A stretch of DNA of 64,000 nt, from contig NZ_CP023049.2 in assembly GCF_002285635.2 (NCBI RefSeq), forward strand, positions 4,092,001 through 4,156,000, in the 5' to 3' direction. Source of the DNA: Chryseobacterium piperi. GTDB lineage: Bacteria > Bacteroidota > Bacteroidia > Flavobacteriales > Weeksellaceae. This document shows positions 33,493 through 42,865 of the stretch, piece after piece. The notes below the pieces were generated by a model. That model had not been told where the DNA came from. It saw only the letters and a list, made by a program, of their open reading frames with translations, and searched no databases. The translations under genes and the position numbers were made by a program. Position 1 is the stretch's first letter; each line of letters begins with the position of its first letter.

Positions 33493-35943
33493 ATGGGTAT
33501 GAAAAAAAAATCACTCTTTTTAATTGCAGGTATTGCTACGCTTTATTTTAATAATGCGTATGCACAGGAAACTGTTCAGGATTCCACAAGAACGGCATCC
33601 ATTGACCAGGTAGTTATTACAGGGAATTCCAATCCTAAAAAGAAAATAGAATCGAGTACAGCCATTTCTACTTTTACCGCAAAAGAAATCCAGAAACAAA
33701 ATCCTATTAGTGCTGCTGCATTGCTTCAGAGAGTACCCGGATTTGCTGTTGAAACTTCAGGAGGTGAGGTAGGAAATAATCTTTTTGCAAGAGGGATTCC
33801 TTCTGCCGGAGCTTATGAATTTGTACAGGTGCAGGAAGATGGACTGCCGGTTTTTGAAGATGGAGCGTTGCAGTTTGCTAATGCCGATAATTTCTTCCGT
33901 GTAGATAATTCAGTTAGTAGATTAGAAGCGCTAAGAGGAGGTTCAGGATCTATTTATGCCAATAACTCTCCTGGAGGACTTATTAACTTTATCACGAAAG
34001 AAGGAGGTAATGATTTCAGAGGGACGGCTAAATTAGAAACAAGTACATATGGATTAATGCGTACTGATCTGAATGTAGGTGGTGCCTTGGTTAAGGATAA
34101 ATTATTTTTTAATGTAGGCGGTTTTTACAGGACTGATGAGGGAATAAGAAAAACAGGCTTTAAAGCAAATAATGGAGGACAAATCAGAATGAACCTGAAA
34201 TATGTCTTCGATAAGGGGTATGTGAAAGTGTACTATAAAAAACTGGACGACAGAAATACTTTTTTCCTTCCTATTCCTTTATTACAAAACGGGAACAAAT
34301 TCAAAGAGTTTCCTGGCTTTGATGCCAATTATGGAACATATAGTTATAGAGCAATTGGGCAGCTTAACATCCCTCAGGCAGGAGGTGGATTTTTTAGAAG
34401 AAACCTGGAGGATGGTATTCATCCTAAAGTAGATGTTGTAGGTGCTGAATTTAAATATGATCTTGGAAATAACTTTACAGTCTTAAATAAAACGAGATAT
34501 ACCAATATCAATATGAACTATACCGGGATGTTTCCTGCGGGAGCACCTCAGCTAGCCAGCAATTTTGCTAATGCTAATGGTATCTCGGGAAATAATTATC
34601 AGTACTCTCTGGCTGGCAGCGGTGCGCTTGTAAACCCTCAGTATGTACAGAAGTTAGGTTTCTGGGCTATTGATAAGCAAATGGATAATTTTGTAAATGA
34701 CATCCAGCTTAATTATAAATTTGATAAAGGGAGTGTGACGGCAGGATTCTATAAATCTAACTGGAAATCTCATCAATACTGGAACTGGAGTAATATTTTA
34801 ACAACAGCAACCGATCGTCCTCAGCTGCTTAACTTAGTGGATACTTCCCTTAATCCGACAGATGTTGGTTATTCTAAAACATATAATGGTGTGACAGATA
34901 TGTCATTCCTGATCAGGGATTCACAGATCCAGGGAAGTTTGAATGATCTTTATATGAATTTAGATTATAATATTACAGATGATTTAAGTTTTAATGGAGG
35001 AATCCGTTACAGCCGTGATTTTTATAAAGGATATGGGGTTAATACAACGACTGCGAACCTTAATAATTCAGGATTGACCACGGATGGAACTCATAGTTTT
35101 GCAACAACAACTGCTGATGATAATATGGCGGTTTTGGGTAACCGATATACGTATTGGTATTATGATATCAACAGGATGTCTTTTACTGTGGCTTCTAATT
35201 ATAAAATTAATAAACAAAATGCAGTGTATGCCCGTTTCTCAAATGGATTCAGGTCACCTAATGAAGAGGCTTATTATAATAATATGAATAATTTAAGCCA
35301 GATCAAGCCTGTTCAGACCAATCAGCTGGAAATCGGATATAAGTATTACTCGCGTACTTTTGATATCGGAGTAATTCCTTTTTATTCTACATTAAAGAAT
35401 CTTTCATTTACAGATGTGTACTCTGACGGAACTTCGGAAAATAAGTTTGCCAATACTTCCAATATCGGGGTAGAGCTGGAAGGATATGCAAGATTGTTCA
35501 ATAATTTACTTGAGTTGACTTTCAACGGGACTTTCCAAAATCCGAAATATAAAGATTTTACTGGAAGAAATGCAGATGGAACTCCGTTTAATTATGACGG
35601 GAACCAGGTAAGAAGAATTCCTAAATTCTATTTCAATATTTCACCTGCATTTAATATCACGAAACAATGGAGAGCTTATGTTAGCTATAATTATTATGGA
35701 AAACGTTTCCAGGATGAAGCTAATAGTGATACCAATATTTTACCGTCATTCAGTGAAGTAGGAGCAGGGACTTCTTATCAATTGGGTAAAATACGTTTTG
35801 CTATCGATGGAACTAATATCTTTAATACCATTGGTATTACTGAAGGAGATCCAAGATCTCCGTTAACAGGTACGGGAGACATAAGGATGGCAAGACCAAT
35901 TATGGGTGCTGCGGTGAGAGGATCTATTACATTAGATTTCTAA
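33493..35943 (+). CDS. TonB-dependent outer-membrane receptor
   Basis: An 816-residue receptor. A signal peptide ends near AYAQE; a second start at 33499 is equally possible. The plug domain follows (SAAALLQRVPGFAVETSGGE, LEALRGGSGSIYANNSPGG), then a 22-strand barrel with the terminal Phe. No carboxypeptidase-like N-terminal extension and no SusD gene are present, so this is a simple receptor, not a SusC/D pair. Its operon position suggests that it brings trehalose or a related sugar through the outer membrane. Confidence 0.93.
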   Translation: MGMKKKSLFLIAGIATLYFNNAYAQETVQDSTRTASIDQVVITGNSNPKKKIESSTAISTFTAKEIQKQNPISAAALLQRVPGFAVETSGGEVGNNLFARGIPSAGAYEFVQVQEDGLPVFEDGALQFANADNFFRVDNSVSRLEALRGGSGSIYANNSPGGLINFITKEGGNDFRGTAKLETSTYGLMRTDLNVGGALVKDKLFFNVGGFYRTDEGIRKTGFKANNGGQIRMNLKYVFDKGYVKVYYKKLDDRNTFFLPIPLLQNGNKFKEFPGFDANYGTYSYRAIGQLNIPQAGGGFFRRNLEDGIHPKVDVVGAEFKYDLGNNFTVLNKTRYTNINMNYTGMFPAGAPQLASNFANANGISGNNYQYSLAGSGALVNPQYVQKLGFWAIDKQMDNFVNDIQLNYKFDKGSVTAGFYKSNWKSHQYWNWSNILTTATDRPQLLNLVDTSLNPTDVGYSKTYNGVTDMSFLIRDSQIQGSLNDLYMNLDYNITDDLSFNGGIRYSRDFYKGYGVNTTTANLNNSGLTTDGTHSFATTTADDNMAVLGNRYTYWYYDINRMSFTVASNYKINKQNAVYARFSNGFRSPNEEAYYNNMNNLSQIKPVQTNQLEIGYKYYSRTFDIGVIPFYSTLKNLSFTDVYSDGTSENKFANTSNIGVELEGYARLFNNLLELTFNGTFQNPKYKDFTGRNADGTPFNYDGNQVRRIPKFYFNISPAFNITKQWRAYVSYNYYGKRFQDEANSDTNILPSFSEVGAGTSYQLGKIRFAIDGTNIFNTIGITEGDPRSPLTGTGDIRMARPIMGAAVRGSITLDF

Positions 35944-35964
35944 ATTCTATTTCTTACTAATATA

Positions 35965-35994
35965 AAAAACCGTCAGATTTTTCTGACGGTTTTT
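35965..35994 (+). terminator. Terminator of the trehalose operon
   Basis: AAAAACCGTCAGA and TCTGACGGTTTTT form a perfect 13-base stem around TTTT, 21 bases after the receptor stop. Confidence 0.9.
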
Positions 35995-36083
35995 ATTTTA
36001 TTGTTTTATAGGGAATTATAGAATGATAAAGGGGTATGATCTTACATTTCATATTCCTGCATTCCGAACTCTGAAAATGGTTT

Positions 36084-36722
36084 TTATCTGAAAAATGGAT
36101 TGTATTGTTTCTCAAAACCAATACTGGTAGGATTTCCATGTCCTGAAAATATCTGGGTGTCACCATCCAGTACAAAAAGCTTGGTGTTGATTCCGTCGAT
36201 TAACTGTTCATAATTACCTTTATATAGATCCGTTCTTCCGATACTGCCCTCAAACAGAACATCTCCTGAAATCATGAATTTTTGATTTTCATTGTGGTAT
36301 ACAACGCTGCCCGGAGAGTGGCCCGGGACATGATAAATTTTGAACTTGTCACCATCAAAATCCAGTTCATCGCCTTCGTTAATGTATTCAACATCCACTT
36401 GAACCGGGTCGATATTCATCCCGAATCTTACACCGCTCATTTGAAGCATATCCAAAACCTCCTGATCTTCTTTGTGAAGGATTACAGGAACTTTAAAGGT
36501 ATCAAAAGCCCATTGTAAGCCTAATACGTGGTCAATATGGGCATGAGTAAGAAGTATTTTCGTGATTTTTAATTCATGTTTACTAATAAAATCACTGATC
36601 AGTTTGGTTTCCTGCTCGTTAATGTTTCCCGGATCGATGAGCCAGGCATTTTTATTCTCATTATAAACGATGTAGGTATTTTCACTCGCAAAGTTGAATA
36701 CGAAACCTTGAATTTGAAGCAT
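36084..36722 (-). CDS. MBL-fold metallo-hydrolase (glyoxalase II-like)
   Basis: A 212-residue enzyme of the metallo-beta-lactamase fold. The zinc motif LTHAHIDHVLG (H-x-H-x-D-H) is at about residues 59-69; further ligands are seen in VPGHSPGSVVY and the late FSGHGNPT. The family includes hydroxyacylglutathione hydrolase-like enzymes and thioesterases; the substrate is unknown here. It is a single gene, divergent from the T9SS plug gene. Confidence 0.88.
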   Translation of the reverse strand: MLQIQGFVFNFASENTYIVYNENKNAWLIDPGNINEQETKLISDFISKHELKITKILLTHAHIDHVLGLQWAFDTFKVPVILHKEDQEVLDMLQMSGVRFGMNIDPVQVDVEYINEGDELDFDGDKFKIYHVPGHSPGSVVYHNENQKFMISGDVLFEGSIGRTDLYKGNYEQLIDGINTKLFVLDGDTQIFSGHGNPTSIGFEKQYNPFFR

Positions 36723-36780
36723 ATTCCGAATATTTTTTTATCAAAAATACGATATTATAAAGAAAGTGATCATTTTTCTT

Positions 36781-36788
36781 TATCTTCG
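36781..36788 (+). promoter_or_regulatory. Near-consensus -7 box (TATCTTCG) before the T9SS plug gene
   Basis: TATCTTCG differs from TAnnTTTG at one base and stands only five bases before the ATG at 36794, which would give a leaderless or nearly leaderless mRNA. Confidence 0.4.
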
Positions 36789-36793
36789 TCATA

Positions 36794-38005
36794 ATGAAAA
36801 CATTGCGAATATTTTTACTTTCTTTAGGCGGATTGGTTTTTGGGCAGAATATCCAAAGCATCCAGTTATTTAACCCTCAGACAAATGATGAAACGCCTGT
36901 AATCAACTTTAATCAGACATTGGTTCTAAGTTTTGATGATCTTACGAATTCCAGTGAGATTTACAGATATACCATTAAACATTATGACCGAAACTGGAAT
37001 GATGATAATCTTTTCTTTACGGAAATTGCCAATGGAAGTCTCAATGCGCTTTTAGATAGGTTCGAGTATTCATTCAATACATTACAACCCTATACCCATT
37101 ATAAACTGACGTTTCCTAATGAGAAAATACAGCCGAAGATTTCAGGTAACTTTGAGTTGATCGTGTATAAAGATTCTGCCGACAAGCCTCTTTTTAAAAG
37201 AAGATTTTATGTAGTGGAAGATAAAGCTACTTTGGCGGTTAATGTTTCCAGAATAGCAGATGCCAAAAATCCAAATATCAGGCAAAGGGTAGAAGTACAG
37301 GCTGTATCTGCAGGTGGTGACTTGTCATCTAATGTCAACTCTATGAGCTTGAATGTAATGCAGAATAATAATTCGAACGTTACAGTTAATAACCTAAGAC
37401 CCAGTTCTACATTAGGAAATAAACTGCTTTTTCAGCAAATGAACCTGACGTTTCCCGGAAATAATGAATTTTACTACTTTGATAATAAGAATATGAATAT
37501 GGCAGCAGATATGGTTCGTGCTACCGAAGTGAAAGATGGTGTGAACCAGACTTATCTTCATCCTGTCTGGGCATATCCTTTAAATTACCAATATCAGCCG
37601 GATGTAAACGGAGCTTATTATTTCAGGAGAAATGATATGGGCCTTGAAAGAAATGCAGAGAGGGAAGCAGATTATTCATGGGTGTATTTTTCTTTAGACT
37701 CGGATCCGGTGGATAAAGATATTTATGTATTGGGTGGCTTTAATAATTTTATTCCAAGTAAAGAAAATCAGATGCAGTATGATGCAGCCGCTAAAAAATA
37801 TGTGGCTAGAATATTTCTTAAGCAAGGTTTCTATAATTATATTTTGGCAACAAAAGAAAGCAATGGCTCGCTCAATTTTGGTGAGATCAATGGAAATTTC
37901 TGGGAAACAGAAAATTTATATCAGGCATTTTTATACTATGCCCCTTTCGGAAGAAATTACGATGGCTTGATGGGTTACGGTGAATTTAGGACTCCTGTAA
38001 GATAA
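36794..38005 (+). CDS. Type IX secretion system plug protein (DUF5103)
   Basis: A 403-residue exported protein with a signal peptide (LRIFLLSLGGLVFGQ). The body is beta-rich and matches the DUF5103 group now linked to the type IX secretion channel, in which a plug protein closes the SprA pore in the outer membrane when no cargo is present. I recognise it from the SIQLFNPQTNDETPVINF opening and the YSWVYFSLDSDP region. It lies just upstream of two T9SS cargo proteases, although different promoters are likely. Confidence 0.8.
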   Translation: MKTLRIFLLSLGGLVFGQNIQSIQLFNPQTNDETPVINFNQTLVLSFDDLTNSSEIYRYTIKHYDRNWNDDNLFFTEIANGSLNALLDRFEYSFNTLQPYTHYKLTFPNEKIQPKISGNFELIVYKDSADKPLFKRRFYVVEDKATLAVNVSRIADAKNPNIRQRVEVQAVSAGGDLSSNVNSMSLNVMQNNNSNVTVNNLRPSSTLGNKLLFQQMNLTFPGNNEFYYFDNKNMNMAADMVRATEVKDGVNQTYLHPVWAYPLNYQYQPDVNGAYYFRRNDMGLERNAEREADYSWVYFSLDSDPVDKDIYVLGGFNNFIPSKENQMQYDAAAKKYVARIFLKQGFYNYILATKESNGSLNFGEINGNFWETENLYQAFLYYAPFGRNYDGLMGYGEFRTPVR

Positions 38006-38244
38006 TTTATATAAATATTTAATATTCAGGTAGATATTGTTTGTTAAAAATAGTATTTGCGTTTAAATTATTTTTACTTTAATCCTGGACGGATAAAATT
38101 ATCTTTGAATAACAATAATTTTAATGATATTATTTTGATTTGCAATTAATAAAATAGTGTTTTTGTTATTTAATTCATAATATTATTTTGTTTTTATTAA
38201 GAAATATTTACTAATTTAGTCTCGTAACTAAATAATATATTTTT

Positions 38245-40194
38245 ATGAAAACAAAATTTACTCTTGTATTAAGCATTAGTGCTTACCTATTTGCCTCCGG
38301 GCAAGAAACTCCAGCAAAACTTATTTCCGGTAAAAACGGACTTCATGCAGAATTGATTAGTTTTGATAAAAGCAGACCTGATTTCAAAGGAACTCCTGTT
38401 TTGTTTGACGAAGCATCCAAAAGATTTTCACAGGGTCAGGGTTTGAAGATTGGGGCCGAAAAAGACCAGCTAGGTTTTGAGACTCATAGATTTCAGCAAA
38501 CAATCAATGGTATTCCTGTAGAATACGGGATGATGGCTGTACAAACTAAGGATGGGAAAATTGTAAGTGAAACAGGGAAGTGGGTTCTGAATGCGCCAGC
38601 TGCAATAGAGAAAAAAATAAGTATCTCGGAAAATATTGCTTTACAAAATGCAATGTCCTTTGTAGGGGCTGATTCTTATAAATGGCAGAATAGAGATGAA
38701 GAGGCTTTTATCAAGAAAGAGGCTAAAAACTCTCAAGCTACTTTTTTTCCAAAAGGAGAATTGGTGTATTATTCAGAGCCTACGGATGAGAAACTATCCA
38801 ATTTAAAACTTGCCTATAAATTTGATATTTATGCTGAAAAACCACTAAGCCGGCAGTATGTATTTGTAGATGCTAAATCAGGTACGATTCTAGGTACTGA
38901 GCAACTGATCCATGAAGCTAACACTCCAGGGACAGCAGTTACTGCATATAGTGGAAACAGATCAATTGTTACGGATTCTTACGCAGGGCAATACAGATTA
39001 AGAGAAAGCGGAAGAAACGGAGGAACTTCAGTAGAAACCTATAATTTGAATAGAGGTGTAGTATATCAGCTGGCCACAGATTTCACAGATGCAGATAATT
39101 ACTGGAATAACGTTAATATCAATAAAGATCAATATGCTACCGATGCCCATTGGGGAGCAGAAATGACATTAGATTATCTGTATACAAAATTTGGAAGAAG
39201 AAGCATTGATGACAATAACTTTGCGATAAAATCATATGTTCATTATGCGGTTAATTTTTTCAATGCATTCTGGGATGGACAAAGGATGACTTATGGAGAT
39301 GGAGATAACTCTAATAACTTCCAGCCATTAACAGCCCTTGATGTTTGTGGTCATGAAATTACGCATGGTATGACAAGTAAAACGGCAAACCTTGCTTACC
39401 AGAGAGAGTCAGGAGCATTGAATGAAGGGTTCTCCGATATTTTTGGAAATACGGTAGAACGCTGGGCGAGACCTAATCAGGCTAACTGGACTCTGGGTGA
39501 AGATTTTGGTCGTGTGATTAGGAATATGGCTAATCCTAAAGATTATAATCAACCGGATACCTATATGGGGACATATTGGAAAGATGCTTCAACAACAGGA
39601 TGTCAGGTTCCTAATCAGACAAACAATAATTGCGGAGTGCATACCAACTCAGGTGTTCTTAATTATTGGTATTATTTATTAGTGAGTGGTGGAACGGGAA
39701 CTAATGATAAAGGGTTCTCCTATAATGTTTCAGGTATTGGATTTGATAAAGCTGCTGCAATTGCATACAGAACATTAACAACTTACCTTACGGCATCTTC
39801 TAATTATGCCAATGCAAGGACTTATTCACTTATTGCTGCTAAAGATCTGTATGGTGAAGGAAGTAATGAGATAAAACAGGTTACTAATGCCTGGGATGCT
39901 GTTGGTGTTGGAGGTGGAACATCTCCTGCTGGGAAAATGACTGATGCAGGTCTTTCAACATATACTATCAGTCCTAATCCTGCAAGAGATAAGTTCATGG
40001 TTTCATTTGAAGGAAAATCAGGATCTGGTGTTGTGGAAGTGATTAATGTTACCGGAAAAAGAGAACTTTCTGAAAAATTCAGAACACAAGACGGTGTAAA
40101 CAAAATTGATGTTAAACTTCCGTCTAATATGCTTCCCGGAGTATATATGATTATGGTAAATGGTCAAAAAGCAGGAAGCCTAATTAAAAAGTAA
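38245..40194 (+). CDS. M4 family (thermolysin-like) metalloprotease with T9SS sorting domain, copy 1
   Basis: A 649-residue secreted protease. A signal peptide ends near FASGQ; residues about 25-225 are the FTP/PepSY-type propeptide. The catalytic domain has zinc motif HEITH at 370-374 and Glu394 in NEGFSD. The last 75 residues form a T9SS type A sorting domain, starting TYTISPNPARDKF and ending with the basic GSLIKK. It is exported by Sec, then through the type IX system. It is paired with a close paralogue downstream after a 547-base gap. Confidence 0.95.
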   Translation: MKTKFTLVLSISAYLFASGQETPAKLISGKNGLHAELISFDKSRPDFKGTPVLFDEASKRFSQGQGLKIGAEKDQLGFETHRFQQTINGIPVEYGMMAVQTKDGKIVSETGKWVLNAPAAIEKKISISENIALQNAMSFVGADSYKWQNRDEEAFIKKEAKNSQATFFPKGELVYYSEPTDEKLSNLKLAYKFDIYAEKPLSRQYVFVDAKSGTILGTEQLIHEANTPGTAVTAYSGNRSIVTDSYAGQYRLRESGRNGGTSVETYNLNRGVVYQLATDFTDADNYWNNVNINKDQYATDAHWGAEMTLDYLYTKFGRRSIDDNNFAIKSYVHYAVNFFNAFWDGQRMTYGDGDNSNNFQPLTALDVCGHEITHGMTSKTANLAYQRESGALNEGFSDIFGNTVERWARPNQANWTLGEDFGRVIRNMANPKDYNQPDTYMGTYWKDASTTGCQVPNQTNNNCGVHTNSGVLNYWYYLLVSGGTGTNDKGFSYNVSGIGFDKAAAIAYRTLTTYLTASSNYANARTYSLIAAKDLYGEGSNEIKQVTNAWDAVGVGGGTSPAGKMTDAGLSTYTISPNPARDKFMVSFEGKSGSGVVEVINVTGKRELSEKFRTQDGVNKIDVKLPSNMLPGVYMIMVNGQKAGSLIKK

Positions 40195-40219
40195 CGCTTT
40201 TTTAATATATTTATACTTT

Positions 40220-40250
40220 GAAAGGGTGCAAGTTTGTCTTGCACCCTTTC
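40220..40250 (+). terminator. Terminator of M4 protease copy 1
   Basis: GAAAGGGTGCAAG and CTTGCACCCTTTC form a perfect 13-base stem around TTTGT, 25 bases after the stop. Confidence 0.9.
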
Positions 40251-40508
40251 ATTTTGTTATTAATGATACCTGAATATATAAAGTTTTCTTCTTGTGAAAA
40301 AAATAAAGAATATTAATAATTAGGGTGGATCGTGTTTAGAAACAGATATAGATAAATTTGTACATAAAAAATCGATAATAGATTTATAAAATTATTTATG
40401 ATCGAAAAATAAAAATGGAGTAGTTATATAGTAAATTTTTTATCTTTTTATAAAAACATTGATTAATAAAAGAATTTTAAGGGATTTATGAAATTTTAAG
40501 TCTTTAAA

Positions 40509-40524
40509 ATGCAATGCATTGCAT
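40509..40524. promoter_or_regulatory. 16-base perfect palindrome ATGCAATGCATTGCAT
   Basis: A perfect inverted repeat without spacer, 217 bases before the copy 2 start. In a sequence this AT-rich it is unusual because it carries four G/C pairs. A dimeric regulator binding here is plausible. Confidence 0.4.
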
Positions 40525-40741
40525 ATCGAAAAATTAATTCACGTAATAATGATTTTTAATTTAATTTATTCATTAAATTGATATAAAAGATTAAATAATG
40601 TTGAAATAATTTTCTTTTTTTGTAAATCGTCATTGTGTTTTATTAATTTATTTATAAAATCAATTGAATTTTATTCATTGATTTCGATTATTTAATGTGA
40701 AAAGTTTATACATTCGCTTTACCATTTGACAAAATATTTTT

Positions 40742-42700
40742 ATGAAAACAAAATTTATCTTAGTGGCAAGTGTTGCCGCCTGCTCTTTCGTTTTTGGGCA
40801 AAACAAACCATCGAAATTAATTTCTGGTAAAAACGGATTACACGCAGAGTTTATTAGATTTGATAAAAGCGGACCTGCTTTTCAGGGAGCTCCGGTTTTA
40901 TTTGATGAGGATTCCCAAAGGTTTATCCCGGGACAAGGCCGTAAGCTAGGTGTTGAAAAAGACGCACTGGGTTTTGAAACTCATCGATTTCAACAAACAG
41001 TTAATGATATTCCTGTAGAATATGGGATGATGGCTGTACAAACAAAAGGAGGAAAGGTGGTAGGAGAATCCGGAAAATGGATTCTTAAAGTTCCGGAAGG
41101 GATTGAGAAGAAAGTAAATATCTCTGAAAGTATAGCATTACAAAGTGCTCTATCATTCGTGGGAGCAGATTCGTACAAATGGCAAAATAGAGAAGAGGAA
41201 GACTTTATTAAAAAGGAACGTAATGATGCTAATGCAAGTTTTGCTCCTAAAGGGGAACTGACCTACTATTCAGATCCTACTGATGAAAAGCTTCGTAATT
41301 TAACACTAGCCTATAAATTTGATATTTATTCAGAAAAGCCATTAAGCAGACAATATGTTTTTGTAGATGCTAAAAATGGAAAAATTTTAGGATCAGATGC
41401 TATTATTCATGAAGTGAATGCTCCGGGTACTGCTACAACAGGGTATAGCGGAAACAGAAATATTATGGCAGATTCCTATAATGGAAGCTACAGATTAAGA
41501 GAATCCGGTAGAAATGGAGGAACCGCTGTAGAAACATATAACCTTAAAAAAGGGACCAACTACTCATCTGCTGTAGATTTTACCGATACGGATAATGTTT
41601 GGAATAATGTAAACGCGAATAAAGATCAATATGCTACCGATGCCCATTGGGGAGCTGAAATGACCTTAGATTATCTGTATACAAAATTTGGAAGAAAGAG
41701 TATCGATAACAACAATTTTGCTATAAAATCTTATGTTCATTATTCTACCAATTATTTCAATGCGTTTTGGGATGGTTCCAGAATGACATATGGTGATGGT
41801 AGCTCCAGTACGAACGGAGGATTGCCGCTAACTGCTATTGATGTTTGCGGACATGAGATCACTCACGGAATGACTTCTAAAACAGCGAACCTGGTCTATC
41901 AAAGAGAGCCGGGAGCGCTAAATGAAGGGTTTTCAGATGTTTTTGGAAACTCAATAGAGCTTTGGGCAAGACCAAACCAGGCCAATTGGAAACTGGGTGA
42001 AGATTTTAATTATCCAATCAGAGATATGTCTAATCCTAATGCTTACAGTCAACCTGATACTTACAAAGGAAAGTATTGGAAGGATGCTTCAACAACAGGT
42101 TGTGTTACTCCAGGGCAAAATACTAATGACTATTGCGGCGTTCATACAAATTCCGGAGTGTTGAACTTCTGGTATTATTTACTAGTAACCGGAGGTACGG
42201 GAACTAATGATAATGGTTTTGCTTATAATGTTTCCGCAATAGGACTGGATAAAGCAGGAGCAATTGCTTACAGAACATTAACGACTTATCTTACTTCATC
42301 TTCTACTTATGCTAATGCCAGAACGTATTCTCTTCAGGCTGCTGCGGACTTATACGGTTCAGGTAGTAATGAAGTAACACAAGTAACCAATGCATGGAAT
42401 GCAGTAGGTGTAGGAGGTGGTACTTCTTCTGCAGGACTTATTGCTGATACACCGAATACTTCGCTATATACTATTAGCCCAAATCCTGCAACAGACAGAT
42501 TTACGGTAACATTTGAAGGAAAAGCCGGAAAAGGAATCGTAGAATTGATAGGTTTAACCGGGAAAAAAGAAATTTCTGAAAGAGTTGAACTTACAGATGG
42601 TACTAATAAACTGAATTTACAGCTTCCATCTAGTATGCTTCCTGGAGTATATATCGTAACGGTGAATGGCCAAAAAGCCGGAAACCTGATTAAAAAATAA
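40742..42700 (+). CDS. M4 family (thermolysin-like) metalloprotease with T9SS sorting domain, copy 2
   Basis: A 652-residue paralogue of the preceding gene with the same parts: signal peptide (ending VFGQ), propeptide, catalytic HEITHGMTSKTANL with NEGFSDVFG, and the C-terminal T9SS domain (YTISPNPATDRF, ending GNLIKK). Identity is high in the catalytic domain and lower in the propeptide and sorting domain. Two copies may allow different expression conditions or substrate range. It ends at its own strong hairpin. Confidence 0.95.
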   Translation: MKTKFILVASVAACSFVFGQNKPSKLISGKNGLHAEFIRFDKSGPAFQGAPVLFDEDSQRFIPGQGRKLGVEKDALGFETHRFQQTVNDIPVEYGMMAVQTKGGKVVGESGKWILKVPEGIEKKVNISESIALQSALSFVGADSYKWQNREEEDFIKKERNDANASFAPKGELTYYSDPTDEKLRNLTLAYKFDIYSEKPLSRQYVFVDAKNGKILGSDAIIHEVNAPGTATTGYSGNRNIMADSYNGSYRLRESGRNGGTAVETYNLKKGTNYSSAVDFTDTDNVWNNVNANKDQYATDAHWGAEMTLDYLYTKFGRKSIDNNNFAIKSYVHYSTNYFNAFWDGSRMTYGDGSSSTNGGLPLTAIDVCGHEITHGMTSKTANLVYQREPGALNEGFSDVFGNSIELWARPNQANWKLGEDFNYPIRDMSNPNAYSQPDTYKGKYWKDASTTGCVTPGQNTNDYCGVHTNSGVLNFWYYLLVTGGTGTNDNGFAYNVSAIGLDKAGAIAYRTLTTYLTSSSTYANARTYSLQAAADLYGSGSNEVTQVTNAWNAVGVGGGTSSAGLIADTPNTSLYTISPNPATDRFTVTFEGKAGKGIVELIGLTGKKEISERVELTDGTNKLNLQLPSSMLPGVYIVTVNGQKAGNLIKK

Positions 42701-42727
42701 TTTCTTTATTTTATTTATATTAATAAT

Positions 42728-42754
42728 AAGGGTACAGGTGTTTTCTGTACCCTT
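42728..42754 (+). terminator. Terminator of M4 protease copy 2
   Basis: AAGGGTACAG and CTGTACCCTT form a perfect stem around GTGTTTT and run into T6. Confidence 0.9.
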
Positions 42755-42812
42755 TTTTATATGGTAGAATGAATAGATTAGTATATAAATCTTCGAGATA
42801 TGAGATCATAAA

Positions 42813-42846
42813 AAAAATGACATCCGGTTTTCCAGATGTCATTTTT
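42813..42846 (-). terminator. Terminator of hemH
   Basis: AAAAATGACATC pairs with GATGTCATTTTT, with a second inner GG-CC pair around the loop. It lies 19 bases beyond the hemH stop on the minus strand. Confidence 0.85.
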
Positions 42847-42865
42847 ATTGTATTAATTATAAATT

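Larger units (their letters stand above)
40195..40741 (+). other. Long AT-rich gap between the two M4 proteases
   Basis: This 547-base stretch holds no ORF worth calling. It begins with the terminator of copy 1, and contains a perfect 16-base palindrome near 40509. The rest is extremely AT-rich with many TTTATTAA runs. It probably works as a long 5' control region for copy 2, whose start codon lies after ACAAAATATTTTT. Confidence 0.5.
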
